Shown here one piece after another: positions 16,645-26,320 of a stretch of DNA of 64,000 nt; the stretch's first letter is position 1, and each line of letters starts with the position of its first letter. Position numbers and translations under genes: made by a program. Source of the DNA: Novosphingobium kunmingense (GTDB lineage: Bacteria; Pseudomonadota; Alphaproteobacteria; Sphingomonadales; Sphingomonadaceae); assembly GCF_002813245.1 (NCBI RefSeq), contig NZ_PHUF01000003.1, forward strand, positions 558,001 to 622,000, given 5' to 3'. The notes under the pieces were generated by a model, which was not told the DNA's origin, ran no database searches, and worked only from the letters and a program-made list of their open reading frames with translations.

Positions 16645-17634
16645 TCAGGTCAGCAGGTTGATCGCAGCCACGACCAGCTGGGTGGTCGGATCGACCTCGT
16701 AGACGTAGCCATCGTTGTAACGGTAATAGGCATCCGGCCCGTCGACATAGCGATCGCGGTAGGCGTAGGGCACGTTGTAGACGCCGTATCCGTCGGGAAT
16801 TCGCTGGCCGACAGAGAAGGTGTCACCGGTCAGCAGCGCCGCAATGGTCTCGATCGCCTGGGTTTCGGGATCGAGGCGGTAGAGCGCGCCATCGAAATAG
16901 CGGTAGTCGTCGCCAAGGCCGTAGTAATCTACGTAGTACTGCGGCACCGGGGTGGGCGACCAGGCGCTGGGCCAGACGTTGCCGATCGCCAGCGCGCCGC
17001 CCAGCAGCGGGTAGTAGCCGGAAATCATCCCGCTGGGCCCCAGCCTGACGAGGTTTCCGTCATAATAGCGATAGCCCGAAAGTCCGGTCAGGCCGCGCAG
17101 GCCCCACCAATCGGCATCGTAGCGGTCCCAGCCGCTGTCCTGTTTGGCCAGGCCCGGCGGCATGCAGCCATTGTTCTTCTTGGCCAGCCCCGGCGGACAG
17201 CCATCGACCAGCGCACGACTGTCGTAATCGCGCCAGGCGACGCGTTCGAAATTGGTGATCCTGCCCTGGACCATGGGCCTGACGTCCTTGCCTGGACGAT
17301 CGACGGTGACGACGCGCGCATCGTTGCCACGTCCGGCATTGCCGTTACCCTTTCCGTTGTCGTACACCCGCAGGGGCGCGGGGACGTCCGGACGACCCTT
17401 CTCGGCGCGATTGTCTCCGGCCGGGCCGCGGTTCACGACCCGTTCGACCTGTCGAGCGTTTTCGGCCTTGCCGCCGCCATTGCCCTTTCCGCCGCCGTTC
17501 AAGGCCGCGCTGGCCTGGGCCCCACCGTTGCCGCGCTCCTTGTTGCCGCCACCCTTCCCGTTGCCCCCCGGATCGGCCTGCGCGGTCGCCGTGACCAGTG
17601 CCGCGAGCGCGATCGAAGTCAGAAACTTACGCAT
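16645..17634 (-). CDS. Secreted RcnB/CigR-like protein
   Basis: 329 residues. A signal peptide (MRKFLTSIALAALVTATAQA) precedes a Gly/Asn/Lys-rich low-complexity region to about residue 110. Then come two near-identical segments, C-P-P-G-L-A-K-K-N-N-G and C-M-P-P-G-L-A-K-Q-D-S-G, and a Tyr/Asp-rich C-terminal part with three Y-R-Y-Y/F-D-G-like repeats followed by L-V-R-L, L-Y-R-L and V-Y-E-V. The pattern resembles RcnB/CigR-type periplasmic proteins, but no function is assigned. The ATG at 17634 has AGGAGAG upstream. A possible stress-type promoter precedes it. It forms an operon with the fasciclin gene. Confidence 0.78.
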   Translation of the reverse strand: MRKFLTSIALAALVTATAQADPGGNGKGGGNKERGNGGAQASAALNGGGKGNGGGKAENARQVERVVNRGPAGDNRAEKGRPDVPAPLRVYDNGKGNGNAGRGNDARVVTVDRPGKDVRPMVQGRITNFERVAWRDYDSRALVDGCPPGLAKKNNGCMPPGLAKQDSGWDRYDADWWGLRGLTGLSGYRYYDGNLVRLGPSGMISGYYPLLGGALAIGNVWPSAWSPTPVPQYYVDYYGLGDDYRYFDGALYRLDPETQAIETIAALLTGDTFSVGQRIPDGYGVYNVPYAYRDRYVDGPDAYYRYNDGYVYEVDPTTQLVVAAINLLT

Positions 17635-17660
17635 GATACTCTCCTGAGTTGAGCGGACAT

Positions 17661-17686
17661 AACCGCCGAACCGGAGTGCAGGTTCC
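17661..17686 (-). promoter_or_regulatory. Possible EcfG-type (general stress) promoter
   Basis: On the minus strand GGAAC (17686-17682) is followed after 17 bases by GGTT (17664-17661), resembling the alphaproteobacterial EcfG pattern GGAAC-N16/17-(C)GTT. It would start transcription about 20 bases before the ATG of the RcnB-like gene. The motif is short, so chance occurrence cannot be excluded. Confidence 0.45.
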
Positions 17687-17861
17687 CTGGATTGGGGTGA
17701 GGGGCGATCGCCGGCTGGCAGCCAGGCGTCTTTCATTTCGGCAACACAAGGCCGCGCTGGCCGGACCGAAAACAAGAAGCCGCCGCGCCCACCCTACCGC
17801 AGAAGTCGGGGGGTCACGGCGGCCCGTACGCCTGACGATCTGAAATCAGGCGGACGTGAAG

Positions 17862-18374
17862 TCAGGAACGGGTCCGGGGGGTCAGTGTGAGGACCAGTTC
17901 CGTGCGGCTTTCGCGTGACGCCATCAGGCGTTCGACCTCGATGTCACGCGCCTTTCGGGCCAGCGAGTCGTGCGAGTCCTGGTCGGTGGCAACGATCATG
18001 TAGGCCCTAACCCGGCTTACGCTGGGCGGCAGAGTGGCAGGATCGATGTCGAGGCGCTTGATAACCCGGCGAGCCACGCTGTCGAGCAGGCTGTTGCCCG
18101 ACCGTTCGGCCATTGCGACGTTGCTGACCTGGCCCTGGCTGTCGATATTGAATGTGACGGCGGTGAGACCGGTGACTTCGCGGGTGCTGGAGGAATGGCT
18201 GCGCAGCGCGCCGTTGAGCCCGGCGGAAACGTCGCGGGCCAGGCTGTCGGCAAAGTTGGTCACGGCAGCCTGGTGGCTGCTGACCACGATCGGGTCATCG
18301 GCGAGGGCGGCGGTGGGGGTGAAGGCAGATAGAGCGAGGCTTGCAGCCAGGGCTGCAGTAAGAGCGAGTTTCAT
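17862..18374 (-). CDS. Secreted TonB-C-like small protein
   Basis: 170 residues with a clear signal peptide (MKLALTAALAASLALSAFTPTAALA). The mature part contains G-L-T-A-V-T-F-N-I-D-S-Q-G-Q-V-S-N-V-A-M, then S-G-N-S-L-L-D-S-V-A-R-R-V-I-K-R-L: the strand-helix order of a TonB C-terminal domain. There is no membrane anchor or proline-rich linker, so it is not a normal energy transducer. Function unknown. A hairpin (7-base arms at 17829-17835 and 17846-17852) lies just past its stop but has no T-tract. Upstream is a 245-base structured non-coding stretch. Confidence 0.7.
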   Translation of the reverse strand: MKLALTAALAASLALSAFTPTAALADDPIVVSSHQAAVTNFADSLARDVSAGLNGALRSHSSSTREVTGLTAVTFNIDSQGQVSNVAMAERSGNSLLDSVARRVIKRLDIDPATLPPSVSRVRAYMIVATDQDSHDSLARKARDIEVERLMASRESRTELVLTLTPRTRS

Positions 18375-18619
18375 TGCGAAATCCTTCCTGTGACGGTGCG
18401 GACGCGACCCCCGAGAAAGTCCACGGGTGGAGTCGGCTTATCTTTTTGTCTCAGATCGAAGGTGGGCGGGCGTCGCTCTGCGGATCAAACGCTATCCCTG
18501 AGATGGAAAATCGCTCTTTTATTGCGTCGGGTCAAGTCGTCTGTCGATGAAAGTTGCGGAGAGTCGATGAACGACGCAATATCACCGACATACGGCGCAG
18601 CCTGTCGGACAGACGACAT
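18375..18619. other. Non-coding stretch with interleaved inverted repeats
   Basis: 245 bases without a convincing gene between the TonB-C-like gene and the lysozyme gene (both minus strand). Two perfect 10-base inverted repeats interleave: 18520-18529 with 18572-18581, and 18536-18545 with 18608-18617. GTCGATGAA is repeated directly at 18543 and 18563, a 20-base period. TTGACC on the minus strand (around 18531-18536) could be a -35 element, but no clear -10 follows. The layout could be an RNA pseudoknot or a multi-site operator. Confidence 0.5.
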
Positions 18620-19207
18620 CTAGGCACCGCGATAGAGCTTCGCTTCGGCTGCGCGGCGCCGCTCGAGCCCGCGCAGACGAGTCCCGCCGGCGAAGACCCA
18701 GCGACCGAACTGAAGCGCGGCTCCGGCATGGTCGCCGGCGCGGTGCAGGCGCGTCAGCGTGGCGCGCGCGATCGCGCCGGTGTTGAAGTGGAAACTGACC
18801 AGGGCATCGAACTGAGCCTGGCTGGTGGGCGCCCCGCCGATCGCCGTGCGCACGTCAGCGGCATGGCGACGAAGGTCCGCCGCGAGCCGCGCGTCACACT
18901 GCTCCTGTGTCCAGATCGTGCCCGGCGATATCCCGGCACCCGTCGTGCCCCAGCCGATGGTCCAGGGCGCTCCACCGGTTCCCGGATCGGGATAGGCCTC
19001 GATCAGTCCATCGGCGCGCTTGAGTGCGCAACCTTCGAAGCGCCTGATCAGTGCGGTACCAGTCGCGCTCACCTCCATCTGGACAGGCGGCGACGGTGGT
19101 GTGCCCGGAGAAGGCGCCGGAAAGGGAGGCGTCGCTGCGGGAGCGCAATCGGCGCGATTGGCCACCATCCGGCGCAGTGCGGCGAAGTAATCGAGTTCAA
19201 ACGGCAT
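18620..19207 (-). CDS. Orphan phage-type lysozyme (GH24-like)
   Basis: 195 residues. Residues from about 50 form a phage lysozyme domain: the catalytic glutamate in R-R-F-E-G-C, then A-Y-P-D-P-G-T-G-G-A-P-W-T-I-G-W-G-T, and later Q-F-D-A-L-V-S-F-H-F-N-T-G, all typical of endolysin muramidases. The N-terminal 45 residues are a short helix and a Pro-rich linker, without signal peptide or membrane segment. The ATG at 19207 has GGAG eight bases upstream and is preferred over the TTG at 19219. No holin, spanin or other phage gene lies nearby, so this looks like a solitary captured endolysin. Confidence 0.85.
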   Translation of the reverse strand: MPFELDYFAALRRMVANRADCAPAATPPFPAPSPGTPPSPPVQMEVSATGTALIRRFEGCALKRADGLIEAYPDPGTGGAPWTIGWGTTGAGISPGTIWTQEQCDARLAADLRRHAADVRTAIGGAPTSQAQFDALVSFHFNTGAIARATLTRLHRAGDHAGAALQFGRWVFAGGTRLRGLERRRAAEAKLYRGA

Positions 19208-19610
19208 ACCAGGCTCCAACGCGGCGAAGGAACCTATATGGTTATAATTATGCGTGTAGGAAACCGCATAAAAGCGAAAACCGCGATCAGCCCGAAGGCT
19301 GATCGCGGTGCGACCCGAAGGCGGATAGGCTTGTTGCCAGTCTGGCGTCGAAACACCGGAACCGGCGCCCGACGCCAGCTTCCGTACGCCACCGATACCC
19401 AGCAGGTAATCGAGGATCGGCGACGCTGCCCTCTACGCGGCGGCTTCCTATGGTCGTGGGGCGCGGTCGGGAACTGTTTTCGATGCGGCATACGAATGCG
19501 TTTCGCCGCTGCTGACATTTAGGAAAGCAAGTTGCTGCAAGCGAAGGCCGGCGTGGAATTTCGTTCTTCCGGTCGTAATCGCGGTGCAGCGAATCGCTGC
19601 TACGGGCCGA
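19208..19610. other. Non-coding stretch, possible minus-strand small RNA
   Basis: About 400 bases between the lysozyme gene and the glnA terminator hold no supported protein gene. On the minus strand there is a 9-base stem (19342-19350 with 19370-19378) and then a strong terminator at 19280-19309 that no known gene uses. An unannotated small transcript ending there would explain both. No confident promoter was found upstream. A minus-strand reading frame at 19234-19518 runs through the terminator and is discounted. Confidence 0.3.
19276..19309 (-). terminator. Orphan terminator with UUCG tetraloop
   Basis: A perfect 13-base-pair stem (19280-19292 with 19297-19309) closes a TTCG loop on the minus strand, flanked as C-UUCG-G, the extra-stable tetraloop. 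It is followed by TTTTCGCTTTT. It lies about 300 bases past the glnA terminator and before the lysozyme gene, so it either insulates that gene or ends an unannotated transcript. Confidence 0.8.
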
Positions 19611-19640
19611 TAAAAAAGCGCCCCGGTGGCCCGGGGCGCT
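19611..19640 (-). terminator. glnA terminator
   Basis: A perfect 10-base-pair GC-rich stem (19617-19626 with 19631-19640) with a four-base loop, followed on the minus strand by six T residues (19616-19611). It begins 30 bases after the glnA stop. Confidence 0.93.
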
Positions 19641-19669
19641 CTCTTAGGCGGCACTGATCGCCGGAGCAA

Positions 19670-21079
19670 TCAGTAGCTGTAGTACATGTCGAATTCGACC
19701 GCCGAGGGGGTCGTCTCCCAGCGCAGCACTTCGGGCCACTTCAGCTCGATGTAGGCGTCGATCTGGTCCTTGGTGAAGACGCCGCCCTGCAGCAGGTAGT
19801 CATGATCGGCCTCGAGGCTTTCCAGCGCTTCGCGCAGCGAACCGCAGACGGTCGGCACTTCGGCCAGTTCGGCCGGCGGCAGATCGTAGAGGTTCTTGTC
19901 CATCGCGTCGCCCGGGTGGATCTTGTTCTTGATCCCGTCGAGTCCGGCCATGAACAGCGCGGCGTAGCACAGGTAGGGGTTGGCCATGGCGTCGGGGAAG
20001 CGGAACTCGACGCGCTTGGCCTTGTCGCCCGCCCCATAGGGAATGCGGCACGAGGCCGAACGGTTGCGGGCCGAATAGGCCAGCAGCACCGGCGCTTCGT
20101 AGCCCGGCACCAGGCGCTTGTAGCTGTTGGTGGTCGGGTTGGTGAAGGCGTTGAGCGACTTGGCGTGCTTGATCACGCCGCCGATGAAGTAGAGGCACAT
20201 GTCGCTGAGGCCGGCATAGCCGTTGCCGGCGAAAAGAGGCTTGCCGCCGTCCCAGATCGACATGTGGGTGTGCATGCCCGATCCGTTGTCCTTCATGATC
20301 GGCTTGGGCATGAAGGTCGCGGTCTTGCCATAGGCCTGGGCGACCTGGTGGACGACGTACTTGTAGACTTGCATGCGGTCGGCGGTCTGCACCAGGGTGC
20401 CGAAGGTCAGGCCCAGTTCGTGCTGCGCGGAAGCCACTTCGTGGTGGTGCTTGTCGCAGGGCAGGCCCATTTCGAGCATGGTCGAGACCATTTCGCCGCG
20501 GATGTCGACGGCGCTGTCAACCGGGGCGACCGGGAAGTAGCCACCCTTGGCGCGCGGACGGTGGGCCAGGTTGCCGGCTTCGTATTCGCGGTTGCCGTTG
20601 GTCGGCAGCTCGATGTCGTCGATCCTGAAGCCGTTGCCGTCGTATCCGTCGTAGAAGCGGACGTCGTCAAACATGAAGAACTCGGCTTCGGGGCCGACGT
20701 AGATCGTGTCGCCGATTCCGGTCGACTTGAGATAGGCCTCGGCGCGCTTGGCGGTCGAGCGCGGATCGCGGCCATAAAGGTCACCAGTCGAGGGTTCGAC
20801 GATGTCGCAGTTGATGATCATCATCGGGGTCGCGCTGAACGGATCGATGAACACCGAGTCCAGATCCGGCTTCAGGATCATGTCGGATTCGTTGATCGCC
20901 TTCCAGCCTTCGATCGACGAACCGTCGAACATCAGGCCGTCTTCCAGCTCGTCCTCGCCCATGACCCCGGCGCACATGGTGAGATGCTGCCACTTGCCCT
21001 TGGGATCGGTGAAACGCAGGTCGACCCACTCGATCTCCTCGTCCTTGATCCTGGCGATGATGTCCTTTGCCTTGGCCAT
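19670..21079 (-). CDS. glnA: Glutamine synthetase, type I
   Basis: Makes glutamine from glutamate, ammonia and ATP in the cytoplasm. The 469-residue product has the N-terminal beta-grasp block with D-L-R-F-T-D, the D-G-S-S-I-x-G-W motif, the glutamate metal ligands in G-P-E-A-E-F-F-M-F, the ATP site [16 protein letters not shown], and the adenylylation tyrosine in K-N-L-Y-D-L-P-P, so activity is probably controlled by GlnE. AAGGA precedes the ATG. It lies 64 bases after glnB on the same strand, the usual glnB-glnA operon, and ends in a strong terminator. Confidence 0.97.
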   Translation of the reverse strand: MAKAKDIIARIKDEEIEWVDLRFTDPKGKWQHLTMCAGVMGEDELEDGLMFDGSSIEGWKAINESDMILKPDLDSVFIDPFSATPMMIINCDIVEPSTGDLYGRDPRSTAKRAEAYLKSTGIGDTIYVGPEAEFFMFDDVRFYDGYDGNGFRIDDIELPTNGNREYEAGNLAHRPRAKGGYFPVAPVDSAVDIRGEMVSTMLEMGLPCDKHHHEVASAQHELGLTFGTLVQTADRMQVYKYVVHQVAQAYGKTATFMPKPIMKDNGSGMHTHMSIWDGGKPLFAGNGYAGLSDMCLYFIGGVIKHAKSLNAFTNPTTNSYKRLVPGYEAPVLLAYSARNRSASCRIPYGAGDKAKRVEFRFPDAMANPYLCYAALFMAGLDGIKNKIHPGDAMDKNLYDLPPAELAEVPTVCGSLREALESLEADHDYLLQGGVFTKDQIDAYIELKWPEVLRWETTPSAVEFDMYYSY

Positions 21080-21143
21080 ATTTGCGTCCTTTGCGTTCCC
21101 CGATGCGCCATCGCTGGGGTGTTTGTGAAACTGGGTTTTCGGA

Positions 21144-21548
<405 letters not shown>

Positions 21549-21555
21549 CTATGGT

Positions 21556-21571
21556 AACAAGAATCGTGCCA
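21556..21571 (-). promoter_or_regulatory. Sigma-54-like promoter for glnB-glnA
   Basis: On the minus strand TGGCACG (21571-21565) is a perfect -24 element; after ATTC it is followed by TTGTT (21560-21556) where the -12 consensus is TTGC(A/T). The -24 and spacing are right, but the -12 GC is GT. Position before glnB fits NtrC/RpoN control. No convincing NtrC box was identified in the 246-base gap up to argC. Confidence 0.45.
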
Positions 21572-21728
21572 GCTGCTGATTCAGCGCACTAGGCCAGATG
21601 GCAAGCGGCGAAAAGAGTGCAAAATGCAAGAAATGGTCGCATTGCTATGCGCTTGCGACAACATATGTGCGCGATTTGCGAAAAACTCTTGCCTCAATTT
21701 TCGGCAGGAGCTGCCTAAAAAACAGGCG

Positions 21729-22652
21729 TCAGAGGGCAAGGCCTGCGGTTTCTGGCAGATCGGCCATCAGGTTGAGGCTCTGCACCGCGGCGCCGCTTGC
21801 GCCCTTGCCCAGATTGTCGAGCACCGCGACCAGGCGCACCTGGTTGCCGTCACGGCTGCCGAACACGTAAAGATCGAGACGGTCAGACGGCTGCGCGCCG
21901 GCGCGCAACAGCAATTCGTCCGGGGTTTCCTCGTGCACCCGGACCACGGGCGACCCCGCGTAGAAATCGACCAGGCAATCGCGCAGTCCGTCGGTCGGCG
22001 CGGCGTGCGGCATCAATCCAAGGTGCAGCGGCACCTCGACAACCATGCCGCGGTGCGCGTCGACAACCGCCGGCGCGAACAGCGGGGCATGGGCAAGGCC
22101 GGCATAGCGCTGCATCTCGGGCACGTGCTTGTGCCCCATGGCCAGGCCATAGTCGCGGAAGGCGATGCCGCCGTCGGCCTCGAACCGTTCGATCAGCGCC
22201 TTTCCGCCGCCCGAATAGCCCGACACGGCATGGCAGGTATAGGGCCAGTCACCCGGCAACAGACCCTTGCGCACCAGCGGGGCAAGCAGGGCGAGGAAGC
22301 CGGTCGGGTAGCATCCCGGGTTGCTGACGCGAGTGGCCCGGGCAACCGCGTCGCGGCCGACCAGTTCGGGAAAGCCGTAGGTCCAGCCATCGGCCACACG
22401 GTGCGCGCTCGACGCGTCGATGATCCGCACCTTGGCGCCCTCGGCCAAGGCCACCGCCTCGCGCGCGGCCTCGTCGGGCAGGCACAGCACGGCGAAATCG
22501 GCGGCGTGATAGGCTTCGCGCCGGGCCTCGGCGCTCTTGCGCTGGGCATCGTCGAGGAGGATCAGGTCGAATTCGGGCCGCGGGGCCAACCGTTCGACGA
22601 TCTCGAGCCCGGTGGTGCCCGCCGCCCCGTCGATGAAGACCCGCGCGGTCAT
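21729..22652 (-). CDS. argC: N-acetyl-gamma-glutamyl-phosphate reductase, type 2
   Basis: NADPH-dependent third step of arginine synthesis: reduces N-acetylglutamyl phosphate to the semialdehyde. The 307-residue product has the early nucleotide loop D-G-A-A-G-T-T-G and the catalytic cysteine C114 in S-N-P-G-C-Y-P-T-G; the late H-K-H-V-P-E-M is also typical. The length matches the short type-2 family rather than the roughly 345-residue type 1. The ATG overlaps the stop of the SH3 gene (ATGA); the three genes back to the M17 aminopeptidase look like one operon. Confidence 0.93.
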   Translation of the reverse strand: MTARVFIDGAAGTTGLEIVERLAPRPEFDLILLDDAQRKSAEARREAYHAADFAVLCLPDEAAREAVALAEGAKVRIIDASSAHRVADGWTYGFPELVGRDAVARATRVSNPGCYPTGFLALLAPLVRKGLLPGDWPYTCHAVSGYSGGGKALIERFEADGGIAFRDYGLAMGHKHVPEMQRYAGLAHAPLFAPAVVDAHRGMVVEVPLHLGLMPHAAPTDGLRDCLVDFYAGSPVVRVHEETPDELLLRAGAQPSDRLDLYVFGSRDGNQVRLVAVLDNLGKGASGAAVQSLNLMADLPETAGLAL

Positions 22653-23045
22653 GCCGGCACGATCGCGCCGAGCGGCAGGTAGCCGACGAAGCCGTCCGCG
22701 CCGACCTGACCCCAGGCCCAGCCGCCGGCCATGTCGAGCACGTTGAACAGCGCTCCTCCGGGCAGCGTCTCGCGCAGGTCTGCGCTCGGGTCGGGTTTGA
22801 CCATCAGGTCCGCGCCGCCATCGAGCACCCGGTGCGCCATCGGCACGGCATAGTGCGGCACGAAGACCCGGCCCGCCAGGCGGATGTGCGCCAGGTCCCC
22901 GCGCACCGGCCAGTGCGGCGCATCAAGCTTCTCGCTTGGCCCGGAAAGGCGCAATTGCTCGGTCGGGATGGCACTGGCTGGCAAGGTCTCACGCCCCTGG
23001 AATTGAAAGACAGCGCGCTTAGCGCCGCGCAGCCCTTCTATCAAG

Positions 23046-23053
<8 letters not shown>
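22649..23053 (-). CDS. Stand-alone SH3-domain protein (NlpC/P60 N-terminal type)
   Basis: 134 residues. The block L-A-H-I-R-L-A-G-R-V-F-V-P-H-Y-A-V-P and the SH3-like tail G-G-A-L-F-N-V-L-D-M-A-G-G-W-A-W-G-Q...D-G-F-V-G-Y-L-P match the N-terminal region that normally precedes the NlpC/P60 cysteine peptidase in larger proteins. Here the frame stops right after the SH3 domain, and argC starts in the overlap, so no catalytic domain remains. It may bind wall peptides or be a relic. Its first bases overlap the end of the M17 gene by eight. Confidence 0.72.
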
Positions 23054-24428
<1,375 letters not shown>

Positions 24429-24478
24429 GCTGGCACGGTCTTGCCGCAGCTTGGCGGCCAGCGCGAGAGGAATTGTCA

Positions 24479-25306
24479 GTGAAACCGGTCTTGTTCCTTG
24501 CGGTTGCCGTTCTGGCCCTTGGCCTCGGCGCCATCGCCTGCACACGCGAAGGAACCGCGCAGGAACGCCAGGCGGAGTCTAGCGCAGCCCCGACCGGCGC
24601 GGCCGGCAGCAGCGCAGCCGCAACCGCGGCCGGAACGGCTCGGACCGTGTCGGAGAACTCCGACCTCTATGCGTTCGACTACGCCTATCCCGCCGCCGCC
24701 GCGGCGATCCCCGATCTCAAGGCGTGGCTGGATCAGGACCTGGTCGCCCGCAAGTCGAAGCTCGTCGAGGATGCGACGGCCTGGCAGGCCGAGGCGAAGA
24801 ACGATGGCGTGCCCTATCACGCCTATGCCCACGCGACGAAGTGGCAGGTGGTGACCGAGCTGCCGGGGTGGCTGTCGCTTTCGGCGCAACGCTACGAGTT
24901 CACCGGCGGCGCGCACGGGATGCCTTGGTCCGACGGGCTGATCTGGGACAAGGCGGGCAACCGGCGGCGCGAGGCGCTCGACCTGTTCGTGTCCCCGGCC
25001 GCGCTGTCGGCCGCGATCCGCCGGCCCTTCTGCGCCGAACTTGATCGCCAGCGCGAGGAAAAGCGCGGCGAACCCGTGAAGCGCGGCACTTCCTATGGCT
25101 TTGACGAGTGCATCGATCCGGTCAAATCGCAGATCATCCTGGGATCGGGCGACCGCCAGCACTTCACGCGGCTCGGCGTGCTGGTCGATCCCTATGAGGC
25201 CGGGCCCTATGCCGAGGGCAACTACGAAGTGACCCTTCCCGTGACCGCTGCCCTAGTGAAGGCGGTGAAGCCCGAATACCGCGGCGCCTTCGCGCCGGCG
25301 CGCTGA
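24479..25306 (+). CDS. DUF3298/RsiV-like lipoprotein
   Basis: 275 residues. A lipoprotein signal (VKPVLFLAVAVLALGLGAIAC) is followed by an Ala/Ser linker and a domain with D-Y-A-Y-P-A...L-S-L-S-A-Q-R-Y-E-F-T-G-G-A-H-G-M-P, then L-W/I-W-D and a C-terminal L-G-V-L-V-D-P-Y-E-A-G-P-Y-A-E-G-N-Y-E-V-T-L-P. The G-G-A-H core and the P-Y-x-x-G-P-Y-A-E-G tail are typical of DUF3298 proteins, related to RsiV. GTG at 24479 with AGAGG upstream is preferred over the TTG at 24473. Function unknown; it faces the periplasm. Confidence 0.8.
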   Translation: MKPVLFLAVAVLALGLGAIACTREGTAQERQAESSAAPTGAAGSSAAATAAGTARTVSENSDLYAFDYAYPAAAAAIPDLKAWLDQDLVARKSKLVEDATAWQAEAKNDGVPYHAYAHATKWQVVTELPGWLSLSAQRYEFTGGAHGMPWSDGLIWDKAGNRRREALDLFVSPAALSAAIRRPFCAELDRQREEKRGEPVKRGTSYGFDECIDPVKSQIILGSGDRQHFTRLGVLVDPYEAGPYAEGNYEVTLPVTAALVKAVKPEYRGAFAPAR

Positions 25307-25346
25307 ACCCTCGCAATTTCGGCCTCCTGCTGCTACATGGGGCGGC

Positions 25347-26171
25347 ATGACGATGTACCAGACTGTTGCCGATACCGAGACTGTCCTGCGCGATGGAACC
25401 ATCAAGCTGCATGGCCCCGGCGCCTTTGAAGGAATGCGCAAGGCGGGGCGGCTGGCCGCCGAAATCCTCGACGCGATGGTCGATCTGGTGAAGCCAGGGG
25501 TGACCACGGGGGAGATCGACGACGCGGTCCGCCAGATGACGCTGGACGGCGGGGCGGTGCCGGCGACCATGGGTTATCGTGGATACGCCCATTCGTGCTG
25601 CACCTCGGTCAACAACGTGATCTGCCACGGCATCCCGGGCGACAAGGTGCTGCGTGACGGCGACATCATCAACATCGACGTGACCCCGCTGCTCGACGGC
25701 TGGCACGGCGATTCGAGCCGGATGTACCTGGTCGGCGACGTGCCGCTGAAGGCTCGCCGGCTGGTCGATGTGACCTACGAATGCCTGATGATCGGGATCG
25801 ACAAGGCCAGGCCCGGCGCGCGGCTTGGCGATATCGGCGCGGCGATCCAGGCCCATGCCGAAAAGCACCGCTATGGGGTGGTGCGCGAGTTCTGCGGCCA
25901 TGGCCTCGGCCGCCTGTTCCACGACGCGCCCGAAGTGGTCCACGCCGCCCGCGCCGGAACCGGGCCGGAATTGAAGCCGGGCATGTTCTTCACCATCGAA
26001 CCGATGATCAACCTCGGCAAGCCGGGCGTGCGGATGATGGACGATGGCTGGACTGCAGTGACCCGCGACCGGTCGCTGTCGGCGCAATTCGAACATTCGA
26101 TCGGCATCACCGAGGATGGCTGCGAAATCTTCACCGCAAGCCCCAAGGGGCTGAACCAGCCGCCCTACTGA
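25347..26171 (+). CDS. map: Methionine aminopeptidase, type I
   Basis: Removes the initiator methionine from new proteins. The 274-residue product has the pita-bread fold with all metal ligands visible: I-N-I-D-V-T-P (D), G-D-S-S-R-M (D), F-C-G-H-G-L-G (H), F-T-I-E-P-M (E) and Q-F-E-H-S-I (E). H-G-I-P-G-D upstream carries the substrate histidine. Start is the ATG at 25347, 40 bases after the lipoprotein gene. No N-terminal zinc-finger extension. Confidence 0.95.
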   Translation: MTMYQTVADTETVLRDGTIKLHGPGAFEGMRKAGRLAAEILDAMVDLVKPGVTTGEIDDAVRQMTLDGGAVPATMGYRGYAHSCCTSVNNVICHGIPGDKVLRDGDIINIDVTPLLDGWHGDSSRMYLVGDVPLKARRLVDVTYECLMIGIDKARPGARLGDIGAAIQAHAEKHRYGVVREFCGHGLGRLFHDAPEVVHAARAGTGPELKPGMFFTIEPMINLGKPGVRMMDDGWTAVTRDRSLSAQFEHSIGITEDGCEIFTASPKGLNQPPY

Positions 26172-26320
26172 CCGGACGATCCATCGCGGTTCAGGCATTG
26201 ACGGCGCGGCACGATTGCGCAAGACATCGACGCGCGGGCCGGTGCGGACGCCCGTAACCCAGGCGCCATGCGTGCCCAAGTTCCGCTCTTTTGCCTGCCT
26301 GTCGGCCAAGGAGCGTCTGC

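Noticed and set aside
17829..17852. A 7-base hairpin just past the TonB-C-like gene
   Set aside because: The loop is ten bases and no T-tract follows on the minus strand, so it cannot be called a terminator.
18620..19207. Prophage remnant around the lysozyme gene
   Set aside because: No integrase, attachment-site repeat, holin or structural gene is found on either side; the neighbours are ordinary chromosomal genes.
19234..19518. A 94-codon minus-strand frame between glnA and the lysozyme gene
   Set aside because: It reads straight through the strong orphan terminator at 19276-19309 and is an Arg/Pro-rich noise-like sequence with no ribosome site.
21601..21728. Repeated GCAA/TTGC motifs between glnB and argC
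   Set aside because: The spacing is irregular (11, 23 and 13 bases between TTGC copies) and none matches an NtrC site; treated as chance.
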